A program made the position numbers and the translations under genes. Source: Anaerolineales bacterium (GTDB taxonomy: Bacteria; Chloroflexota; Anaerolineae; Anaerolineales; E44-bin32). Taken from it: a stretch of 64,000 bases of DNA. Location of the stretch: assembly GCA_016927115.1 (NCBI GenBank), contig JAFGNH010000114.1, positions 1 to 64,000 on the forward strand. The letters run 5' to 3'. Position 1 is the stretch's first letter. Every line of letters begins with the position of its first letter. The notes under the pieces were generated by a model. That model did no database searches. It was given only the letters and a program-made list of their open reading frames with translations, and was not told the DNA's origin. Positions 8,812 through 16,397 of the stretch are shown here, piece by piece.

Positions 8812-10425
8812 TCAGTATTCATCTTCAGATTCCTTTCGCTCCATGGATCCCGCCTTTTCGCTGACGACAAACTGAACATCCCCAAAGCGTACTTTGTCTC
8901 CCACTCGCATTGAATGCAGCTTCTCTGCAGTTAACTTCTCCTCATTGAGGTACGTGCCGTTCGTGCTGCCTTTATCGACCAGAAAATATCCCTCAGGGGA
9001 ATGGACAATTTCTCCATGGAAGCGTGAAACGCGTACACCCTCCAGCTGGAAATCATTCGTACGCGCCCGCCCCAATCGGGTTATCCCCGCCTTCTTGAGC
9101 GGGAATTCCATCTGTTCGGAGACAAGCCACCAGCGGGATTTTTTCTCTTCAGCAGCTACCTTTGCTTCATCGCCTGCATGCTCCTGCGGCGGCAGGATAA
9201 TACTCTCGTGCTTATCCACTACAGGAACTGCGTACTGGAGGCATGCCCCGTGGACCACAATTTCCTCAGGGTTATCGGCAAGGAGAACGCGTGAGCCAAA
9301 AACCCCCAGAAGTGTGTTCACAATCGTGAATAGCTGTGATCCACCTCCAACAAGCACTACCTGCCCTATATCTTCTTTCTTCAGATCCATTACTCGCAGG
9401 CTGTTATCGATCAGCTTTTCAAACGCCAGCTGTAAATGCCGGGTGGTTTCAAAAAACGCTGCCTCATCCAACCGGATTAATTTTCGGAAGATCTGACCGT
9501 TCTGGAGCACAAGCGTTATGGTTCGCTGCGGCGGATGGGATACAGACCCGGCTTGCAGAATCTGACGGCTCAGTGACTCCTTCAGCCGCCTGGCAAACGA
9601 ACGCAGAGCGATCATCGCTGATGGATCATCGACAAGAGCGGAACCAGAGATATGCAGCTCGTCGGAGATATATTTCGCAAGTTCTGAGTCATACAACCCA
9701 CCGCCAAACGGCTCTCCATAATGGCCGATATATTTCAGCCTGCCAGTTTCCTGGTCGACTATACCGGCGACAATGTCCGTCGTACTCCCGCCCACATCAA
9801 CAATCATCGTTGTGCCACTTGTGTTCGAAAGCATACCCTGGCGCTGCAAACTGAGAATAGCGCCTTCAGGCTCCGGCAGGAATTCAATCTGCTCATGGAT
9901 TTGTTCCGGGAAACAACCCTGAACGATGTTGACAAAATCATCCAGTATCACGCCGTTGTTGTCATACTTCCAATGTACGGGATACACAAAGGAAAAATGA
10001 ACACGTTCATCAAATTCACCGGCGCGCCATTTCTCACGTCTGATCTGTTCCACCAGTGCTTCAAGCAGCATACGGGTGTAATCAAGCGCCTCGGCATGTG
10101 TGTACCTCTGCTGATGTGCGAGAGGTTCTTCGCTCAGATAAGACCCGATGCATGGCTTGAAGTACTCACGGATCCTGCCTCGAACCGCTTCATTCTCAAG
10201 CTGCTGAAGAGCAGGCTCACCCATCATCTCCAGACCATCACCAGCAGGATTCAACACAAGAATAGCCGCAAGTTTCCGCTCCCCGAAACTGGTCAGAGGA
10301 GCTGGTTGTGGATCACCTGTAAGGACCGCCTGGTCGCCATTCATCTGATACGTAGCACGGTATAAACGCCAGTTTGTGGCACCGCAGTCCATACCGAACA
10401 ATGTTACCTGTTCAGGTTGTGTCAT
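8812..10425 (-). CDS. Hsp70/actin-fold ATPase fused to a C-terminal FHA domain
   Basis: Protein of 537 residues. Residues 1-400 carry the actin/Hsp70 nucleotide-binding signature: phosphate-1 FGMDCGATNWRLY (10-22), phosphate-2 MIVDVGGSTTDIV (207-219) and the adenosine motif VVLVGGGSQ (356-364). There is no Hsp70 substrate-binding domain. Instead a charged linker (about 415-435) leads to an FHA domain (about 440-522) with LGR, SRFH and KGSTNGTYLN motifs, which would bind a phosphothreonine peptide. No Ser/Thr kinase gene is seen nearby. It is the first gene of the minus-strand operon behind the promoter at 10522-10550 and precedes the FHA fragment and the HerA ATPase. A scaffold or assembly role regulated by phosphorylation is inferred from the domains only. 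Confidence 0.85.
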   Translation of the reverse strand: MTQPEQVTLFGMDCGATNWRLYRATYQMNGDQAVLTGDPQPAPLTSFGERKLAAILVLNPAGDGLEMMGEPALQQLENEAVRGRIREYFKPCIGSYLSEEPLAHQQRYTHAEALDYTRMLLEALVEQIRREKWRAGEFDERVHFSFVYPVHWKYDNNGVILDDFVNIVQGCFPEQIHEQIEFLPEPEGAILSLQRQGMLSNTSGTTMIVDVGGSTTDIVAGIVDQETGRLKYIGHYGEPFGGGLYDSELAKYISDELHISGSALVDDPSAMIALRSFARRLKESLSRQILQAGSVSHPPQRTITLVLQNGQIFRKLIRLDEAAFFETTRHLQLAFEKLIDNSLRVMDLKKEDIGQVVLVGGGSQLFTIVNTLLGVFGSRVLLADNPEEIVVHGACLQYAVPVVDKHESIILPPQEHAGDEAKVAAEEKKSRWWLVSEQMEFPLKKAGITRLGRARTNDFQLEGVRVSRFHGEIVHSPEGYFLVDKGSTNGTYLNEEKLTAEKLHSMRVGDKVRFGDVQFVVSEKAGSMERKESEDEY

Positions 10426-10521
10426 TCAGGGAAACCCTCCATACTAAAATTTAGTTTCTTCAGACGATATACGATCCAGGTGAAATTTGAAGGATGGATG
10501 GCATAGGATTGATCAGTTATA

Positions 10522-10550
10522 GTTATAGACAGGATACACGAAACTGTCAA
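10522..10550 (-). promoter_or_regulatory. Sigma70-like promoter for the Hsp70-FHA/HerA operon
   Basis: Minus strand: a perfect TTGACA (10550-10545), a 17-base spacer and TATAAC (10527-10522). It lies about 97 bases before the Hsp70-FHA start, and no other gene intervenes. Strong consensus match with ideal spacing. Confidence 0.7.
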
Positions 10551-10698
10551 ATTTGCCATGACAGGAACTCTCAAGAAAAAACCATTAACGTAGTTTTTGC
10601 CAACACACTCAAATCTCAACCATCACTGTATAATGCAAGCAGAAAGAATTTTTCGGGTTCTTAATTTGAGCAGAGTAAAAAAAGAAAGAGAAAATATC

Positions 10699-11415
10699 AT
10701 GAGTACGCCCCATCAGCACTCAACCAGACAAGCGGCATCTACAGATGCCATTGCCCCGGTACTGCGCTCCAAAACGGCCGCAAGGCAGGCATACAACCGC
10801 ATGAGCCGCTGGTATGACTGGATGGCAGGAGCAAGTGAACGCAAATACCGGCAGGCCGGGCTGACCGTACTACAGCCACACCCGGGAGAGAGCATCCTCG
10901 AAATCGGCTGCGGCACAGGGCACAGCCTGGAGGAAATCGCTGCGGCTGTCGGAGAAAACGGTCTGGTCTGCGGATTGGATCTTGCGGAAAATATGATCCG
11001 CATATCCCGTGAAAGGCTCAAGGCAAAGGAACTTTCTGGTCAGACGCTGCTGCTGCAGGGAGATGGCGCAGCTCTTCCCTTTCAATCCGGACAATTCGAT
11101 GCGGTTTTCCTCAGCTTTACCCTCGAGTTGTTTGCTGCTCCCGAACTGGTTCAGGTGCTGGCAGCCTGCCATACCGTCCTCAAACCGGATGGGCGGTTAA
11201 TCCTGGTGACGATGACCTCCAGTACAACTCCCTCCTGGACGATGCAAGCCTACCTCAGACTGCGCAGATTCTTCCCGCAGGTTCTTGACTGCCGTCCGAT
11301 TCCGGTGGAGACTCTGCTGCAGAACGCATCCTTCATCGTGGTATCTCAGCAAACATTCAGCATGTTTGGCTTTCCCGTTATTGTGATCAACGCAGAGAAA
11401 GAATCCCCGGCTTGA
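10699..11415 (+). CDS. Class I SAM-dependent methyltransferase
   Basis: Predicted methyltransferase of the UbiE/Methyltransf_11 type, 238 residues. SAM-binding motif I is ILEIGCGTGHSLEEIA; the following acidic strand end is CGLDLAENM; motif II region is FDAVFLSFTLELF; and motif III region is LKPDGRLILVTM. The acceptor substrate cannot be told. The frame is open further upstream to a TTG at 10597, but the ATG at 10699 gives a normal N-terminus with a purine-rich stretch before it. The lipoprotein gene follows after 17 bases, so the two are probably cotranscribed. Confidence 0.85.
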   Translation: MSTPHQHSTRQAASTDAIAPVLRSKTAARQAYNRMSRWYDWMAGASERKYRQAGLTVLQPHPGESILEIGCGTGHSLEEIAAAVGENGLVCGLDLAENMIRISRERLKAKELSGQTLLLQGDGAALPFQSGQFDAVFLSFTLELFAAPELVQVLAACHTVLKPDGRLILVTMTSSTTPSWTMQAYLRLRRFFPQVLDCRPIPVETLLQNASFIVVSQQTFSMFGFPVIVINAEKESPA

Positions 11416-11432
11416 AGCCTGAGGAGGTTTCA

Positions 11433-12011
11433 ATGAAGCGAACCAGGCTGCTTGTTTTTAGTCTCGTACTATCCGTATTGATTGCTGCCGGCCTTGGCTG
11501 CAATCTTTTACCCCGTCAGATACCCACCAGCCTTCCGGTTGAAGCAACAACTACACCCCCCGCAGATAGCTCTGATAACCCTGTCCCGGACGAAGGCAGC
11601 ACAATGCTGGAAGTGATGATCTTCTTCCCGAACACCGAGAATTATGCCGTTAATGTTCTTCCCTTTGAAGAACCAGTCCTTCGCAGCGTTCCCGCCGGGG
11701 ACTCACTGCCGGAAGCCGCAGTCAGCGCGTACTTTGGCGGACCTGATGAAGCGGAACAAAGCCAGGGCCTGACCCTGATCACCAGCGGTTTCACCGGACT
11801 GGATCACATCGATATTAAGGACGGAGTTGCTCATGTGTTCCTCCTCGGCGACTGCAACAGCGGCGGTGCTGCCTATACAATCTACCAGCCGCTGCATGCA
11901 ACCCTGCTCCAGTTCGACTCCATTCAATACGTAAAAATATACGACCAGTTCGGAGAAACCGAACAATCCACGGGACAGTCGGACTCCATACCTTTCTGTC
12001 TGGAACCATAA
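11433..12011 (+). CDS. Lipoprotein with GerMN-like domain
   Basis: Secreted lipoprotein of 192 residues: Lys/Arg-rich N-terminus, hydrophobic core and a lipobox ending at Cys23 (AAGLGC). A Thr/Pro/Ser-rich linker follows, then a ~130-residue domain (EVMIFFPNTENYAV, VPAGDSLPEAAVSAYF, GVAHVFLLGDCNSGGAAYT) resembling GerMN domains found in sporulation and envelope lipoproteins. GAGGAGG sits 5-6 bases before the ATG at 11433. GerMN is assigned from pattern memory and is moderately sure. Function probably in the cell envelope. Confidence 0.7.
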   Translation: MKRTRLLVFSLVLSVLIAAGLGCNLLPRQIPTSLPVEATTTPPADSSDNPVPDEGSTMLEVMIFFPNTENYAVNVLPFEEPVLRSVPAGDSLPEAAVSAYFGGPDEAEQSQGLTLITSGFTGLDHIDIKDGVAHVFLLGDCNSGGAAYTIYQPLHATLLQFDSIQYVKIYDQFGETEQSTGQSDSIPFCLEP

Positions 12012-12150
12012 GTCAATCCTGATCCATCGCTTCCTTTCTACTTTTCTTTTGCATATCAGAAACCGGGAGTTGCCGGAAAAACAACCAACCGGTATAGTAT
12101 CTGCAGAAACGTTCCGATCAGGCACCCAGGAGGCCTTGGGTAAAATTTTC

Positions 12151-12576
12151 ATGGCCAAACGACTATCTGTACTCGATGTTGACCGCTGTGTGGGCTGCCA
12201 GGCCTGCATGTTTGCCTGTGTCCGTCGGACCGGCTCCGGTGGATTGGATGAATCCTGCATCCATGTGCGCTCTGCGGGTGGAATCCGAAAAGGATTTGTG
12301 GTCATCGTCTGCAGAGCCTGCATCTCCCCTCCGTGTGCCCGGGTATGTCCTACCGATGCGCTGATCGAAAGGGAGGGCGGCGGGGTACGGTTGAAAGCTG
12401 ATCTGTGCATCAGCTGTGGAAACTGTGTGGAAGCCTGCCCATTTGGAGCGGTCCTGTGGTCTCACTCAACAAACAAGCCGCAAATCTGCATTTACTGCGG
12501 ATACTGCGCGGATTATTGCCCCTACGATGTACTGGCGCTGGAAACCATCGAGGAGGTGGATCATGCTTCCGAATGA
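12151..12576 (+). CDS. Polyferredoxin (four 4Fe-4S cluster motifs), AOR partner
   Basis: Electron-transfer protein of 141 residues with four cysteine sets: CVGCQACMFAC, CRACISPPCARVC, CISCGNCVEAC and CIYCGYCADYC. These would bind four 4Fe-4S clusters, like AorA/HycB-type subunits. Its last 14 bases overlap the start of the aldehyde:ferredoxin oxidoreductase gene, so the two products very likely form a complex in which this subunit takes electrons from the tungsten enzyme. The start is placed at the ATG preceding AKRLSVLDVDRC because the cluster motif then lies ~12 residues in, as usual. The Shine-Dalgarno match (GGAGG at 12129) is too far to be decisive. Confidence 0.85.
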   Translation: MAKRLSVLDVDRCVGCQACMFACVRRTGSGGLDESCIHVRSAGGIRKGFVVIVCRACISPPCARVCPTDALIEREGGGVRLKADLCISCGNCVEACPFGAVLWSHSTNKPQICIYCGYCADYCPYDVLALETIEEVDHASE

Positions 12577-14317
12577 TCCACTGAAGCGGGTCCTCACTGT
12601 AGACCTCACCAGGCGCTCTTTCAGCGTAGAGGAGCGTACGGATCTGTTCAAGGAGCGGCTGGGGGGAGTCGGTGCAGGCATACGTTTGCTTACAGAAGAA
12701 TGCCCAGCCGGTATTGACCCCTTCGACCCGGGCAATCCGATCATTTTCGCCGTCGGGCCGCTGGTTGGTCATTTTCCGGTGGCCTCGAAAACCGTAGCGT
12801 TGTTTAAATCACCACACACCGGTGAACTGGGGGAAAGCCATGCCGGCGGTCGCAGCGCGGTCTCGATCCGTTTGGCTGGTTATGGAGCGATTATCATCAA
12901 GGGGGCCAGCACCATGCCGGTGTACCTGGTCATTAACGAAGACGGGGTTTTCTTCCGTGACGCATCCGCAATATGGGGCCTCCGCAGCAGTTATACCGTC
13001 GGCTCGGTACTGCGCGAACGTGAAACCGGACGAGGCACCCGGACGATTATGCGCATCGGGCGGGCCGGTGAAAACCTGGTTACCTACTCCAGTGTGATCA
13101 CGGAAACATACCGGCACTTTGGCCGGCTGGGGTTGGGCGCGCTTTTTGGCAGCAAGAAATTGAAAGCTATTGTCATTGAGGGAAAGCAAAGTCTCCCCGT
13201 AGCTAATAAACGCACCTACCGGCAGGTGTATGACCATCTATTCAAGGCCGCCACACAGACACCGCTGATGAAGAAGTACCATGAACTGGGCACAGCGATG
13301 AATGTGGTCCCGTTGAACACCATCGGCGGACTTCCCACCCGCAATCTCCAATCAGGCACCTTTGAAGGAGCCGAAGCAATCTCAGGCGAGACAATGGCCG
13401 CCAATTACCTGGGAAGGCGGATTGCCTGCGCACACTGTCCTGTCGCCTGCATTCATCTGGCTGCACTCCGTACACCCTACCCAAACGATCCATATTTCTA
13501 CAAGACAAATATGCTTGGGTATGACCATGAACCGATCTTCGCGGCAGGCAGCATGCTGGGTATCGCCGACGCTCCGGATATGCTGCGGGTAATGGATGAA
13601 ATCGAAATTCTGGGGCTGGATGTTATGTCCGCTGGTGTGTGTCTTGCCTGGGCAACGGAAGCCCAGCAGCAGGGACTGATCACCACCAGAGAAACAGACA
13701 GCCTGCAGTTTACTTTTGGCGATGCCGATGCCTATATCCAGGCACTGCAGAGGATCATCTCTCAGCCGACAGATTTCTACCAGGCGCTTGCACATGGTGT
13801 GGACTATACAGCACAAATCTACGGCGGCGAGGATTTCGCCATGGCATTTGGCCGCAATGAAATGCCCGGCTACCACACCGGGCCTGGTGCCTATGCCGGT
13901 TACCTCAGCGGCGCCCGCCACAGCCACCTTGACAATGCCGGCTACAGCCTTGATCAGAAAGTTATCAAAGCCGGAGAAAAACCGGACGCAAAAACACTGG
14001 CGCTGCAGCTGTTGGAGGAAGAGCGCTGGCGGCAGGTTCTCGCCAGCCTCGTGATCTGCCTGTTCGCACGAGGTGTGTATTCCCCTGAACTTTCGTGTGA
14101 GGCACTGGAAACAATCGGTATCTCCTGCAGTGAAACCGGACTGGAGGAACTGGGCACAGCTATTCTCAGAGAAAAATACGCCTTCAAACAACGTGAAGGT
14201 TTTGACCTGACCCAATCACGCATTCCCCGCAGGATCTTTGAAACAGCAGCACCCTGGGGGCCTTTCGAGGAGACATACGTGCGTGAAATCCTTAACCAAT
14301 ACGCACAGAACCTCTAG
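12563..14317 (+). CDS. Aldehyde:ferredoxin oxidoreductase (tungsten enzyme)
   Basis: Member of the AOR family, 584 residues, which oxidises aldehydes to carboxylic acids using a tungsten bis-pyranopterin cofactor and a 4Fe-4S cluster. The N-terminal domain has the family pattern (KRVLTVDLTRRSF, GGVGAG, GPLVGHFPVASK, SHAGGRSA). Cluster cysteines C289, C292 and C296 lie in CAHCPVAC, and a fourth candidate is in the VICLFARGVY segment. GGAGGTGG precedes the ATG at 12563, inside the end of the ferredoxin gene, which indicates translational coupling. The substrate is not predictable; a related reading as a benzoyl-CoA reductase-type BamB is less likely given the small operon. Confidence 0.88.
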   Translation: MLPNDPLKRVLTVDLTRRSFSVEERTDLFKERLGGVGAGIRLLTEECPAGIDPFDPGNPIIFAVGPLVGHFPVASKTVALFKSPHTGELGESHAGGRSAVSIRLAGYGAIIIKGASTMPVYLVINEDGVFFRDASAIWGLRSSYTVGSVLRERETGRGTRTIMRIGRAGENLVTYSSVITETYRHFGRLGLGALFGSKKLKAIVIEGKQSLPVANKRTYRQVYDHLFKAATQTPLMKKYHELGTAMNVVPLNTIGGLPTRNLQSGTFEGAEAISGETMAANYLGRRIACAHCPVACIHLAALRTPYPNDPYFYKTNMLGYDHEPIFAAGSMLGIADAPDMLRVMDEIEILGLDVMSAGVCLAWATEAQQQGLITTRETDSLQFTFGDADAYIQALQRIISQPTDFYQALAHGVDYTAQIYGGEDFAMAFGRNEMPGYHTGPGAYAGYLSGARHSHLDNAGYSLDQKVIKAGEKPDAKTLALQLLEEERWRQVLASLVICLFARGVYSPELSCEALETIGISCSETGLEELGTAILREKYAFKQREGFDLTQSRIPRRIFETAAPWGPFEETYVREILNQYAQNL

Positions 14318-14449
14318 CGCTGACCCAGCCTTCCTGCGTAACTATAACCCCTGGAGTTAATTCCCGTTTTTACTTGAGAGACTATTCGAAGGCATCACCA
14401 CCCTTAATTCGATACCAGCTGGCAATCCTGCTTTCTGCTTCAGAAAAAT

Positions 14450-15613
14450 CTAGGGCAAACCAACTTCTATCGTCGCCTGAAACGTATTTGGATTCACAAT
14501 CACCCTGCCATTGGTAAAATCACGAATCCATTCATCTCCGGACTTATAGCGACTCTTCAAGGGCAAACCCGGATCCACTTCATAATTATCGTACCACCAA
14601 TGCAGATCGTAGCTGCTTTGATGAGTATAACGAAAGTAAGCCCGCCCATTGTTGATCAATAGATAGGATGCCAATGCGAAGGTTTCCCGTTCGTGATCCA
14701 ACGGCTCCCCCTGACTGACCAGAATAATGTCCTTACCCATTGCCTGCGTGCCTTCGGCAATGTTCAGCTGCATTTCCCATTCAGCAAGAGTTCCATCCCC
14801 TCTTGACCATCCTACTGCAAAGTTCTCGATCATGGCACCATCCAGGTATTGGATATAGCGATACCATACCGATGGATCGGTCAGTGAAATAATGTTGGCG
14901 TAGAGCGGGATCCCGGATGGTTGGAAATAGGACCGATACAGATATCGAAGATTGTCTTCAACGGCCGCCTGATAGGCAGCATCAGTTGGATACGAAGCAG
15001 GGATCAGCCCGGTCAGATAACGCTTCCGCAGGCTTGCTTCAACATTATCAAGGAACACGCCCCTCCATCCATTGGCTTCCTGGCTTCGTTTTGCCCGCTC
15101 AAGCCAGAAATCCCGCCACTCCTGATTTGCCGGATCCATCAGCACAAAGTTATTTTCGTTTTTTAGTAATCCACCAGTGACCCCGCGCAGGAACCAGTCC
15201 GAATGATTGGCTTCGATCTCGCAGAAATCGCCGATTATCTCCGCCACCTGGTTATGCCAGGGCTGTTGTGTACAGGAACCGGGATCCATGATCTCGGTAA
15301 AAAGCAGATACTGCAGCATGTCTGCTTTATTCCCCGACTGAAGTATTTCATCTCGTTCCCTTTCGTCAAGCCTGGTGAGGATAAAAAAATCATAGGAATC
15401 CACCAGTGTATCGAGGTTACTGTTGGATGGCGGTTTATAGAACCATGCCAGGCGAACCGGTTCGAAATCCGTGGGTAATGCCTGTGGGGTTTCAATGCCG
15501 GAAACCTGGCTGATCTGTTCAGAACCCGAGCTGTTCTCCTCTTCTGCTGCCCTGCATGCAGGTAAATAGACAGCCAGGAATACAAATCCCAGAATCCATA
15601 TATTTTTTTGCAT
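14450..15613 (-). CDS. GHL15-like putative glycoside hydrolase lipoprotein
   Basis: Exported protein of 387 residues with a signal peptide and a lipobox-like Cys20 (VYLPAC). The rest looks like a TIM-barrel hydrolase of the hypothetical glycosyl hydrolase 15 type: RLAWFYKPP at the barrel start, DPANQEWRDFWLERA, WRGVFLDNVEAS (candidate acidic catalytic or binding residues), DGAMIENFAVGW and YFRYTHQSS. It is the last gene of the minus-strand exopolysaccharide operon, so a role in trimming or modifying the polymer is likely. Family call is from motif layout and is moderate. Confidence 0.65.
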   Translation of the reverse strand: MQKNIWILGFVFLAVYLPACRAAEEENSSGSEQISQVSGIETPQALPTDFEPVRLAWFYKPPSNSNLDTLVDSYDFFILTRLDERERDEILQSGNKADMLQYLLFTEIMDPGSCTQQPWHNQVAEIIGDFCEIEANHSDWFLRGVTGGLLKNENNFVLMDPANQEWRDFWLERAKRSQEANGWRGVFLDNVEASLRKRYLTGLIPASYPTDAAYQAAVEDNLRYLYRSYFQPSGIPLYANIISLTDPSVWYRYIQYLDGAMIENFAVGWSRGDGTLAEWEMQLNIAEGTQAMGKDIILVSQGEPLDHERETFALASYLLINNGRAYFRYTHQSSYDLHWWYDNYEVDPGLPLKSRYKSGDEWIRDFTNGRVIVNPNTFQATIEVGLP

Positions 15614-15749
15614 TTTTCGCTTTCTGATCCTGCACTTTATGGTCGTTTTACAGGCCTATATTGACGCCTTCAAAAAACCGGTCGAAAAAATATCTGCCGG
15701 TTCTCAATCCATTCCAACCCGATAAGCAATTGAAAAATTACACTCTATC

Positions 15750-16337
15750 CTATATATATTCCGATAAAATCCCTTCCAGCTTCCTGAGCACACCTTCCCT
15801 GTCACCTTCGGTGTTGACAATGTAGTGATCAGTTTTTTCAGATACCAGCGCAAAGTATGCATCCCGCATACGAGCAGCCTGGGTTGGATCAGTTTCAGGC
15901 TTGCGCTCCACAAGCACAGCTTCAGATGCCTCAAGCAGGATATATACATCAGGCTGAGGAAGCAGACGGGTGACTTTCTCTGCAACTGAAACGGATCCCG
16001 CATACCGATATTTGAGCGGATCAACCCGGATATCATCAAAAATGAAACGGTCCGCTAAAACAATTCCACCATTTCCGACCAGGGGTCTGATTTGAGTAAA
16101 GTATTTCCAATACCATGCTATAACTCTGACCCCAAGCTTTACATAACTTATCAAGGCGGAGTGTGTTGGTTTGGACTAATGTGGGAAACTCTCCCCGGTT
16201 TCCATTTTTGGGTTTGATCCGCGAAGGATCAGAACTTTCCTCTGTTCTGATTCCAGTTTTCCGGACAATCTGTCGATCACTGTGGATTTTCCCGAACCAT
16301 CCACACCAGGCAAGACAACAAATAATCCCCTCTTCAT
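15750..16337 (-). pseudogene. Thymidylate-kinase-like P-loop kinase interrupted by an amber codon
   Basis: One continuous frame of 196 codons containing a single TAG at 16178-16176 (codon 54). Before it: MKRGLFVVLPGVDGSGKSTV, with a P-loop GVDGSGKS. After it: YWKYFTQIRPLVGNGGIVLADRFIFDDIRVDPLKYRY, which is the lid/DR-type region of dTMP kinase-like proteins often found in polysaccharide loci. No frameshift is needed; only one codon breaks it. A Trp-to-stop or Gln-to-stop change, or a sequencing error, would explain it. The part after the stop has no good ribosome-binding site. The frame is open upstream to 16388, but the ATG at 16337 fits the family start. Confidence 0.75.
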
Positions 16338-16397
16338 ATTCCCATTTTTTTTCCTATACTCAACAGCTTCAACCCTTATTGGAACCAATTCGGTACA

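Noticed and set aside
13382-14215. 277-codon minus-strand open frame
   Set aside because: Antisense to the aldehyde:ferredoxin oxidoreductase gene.
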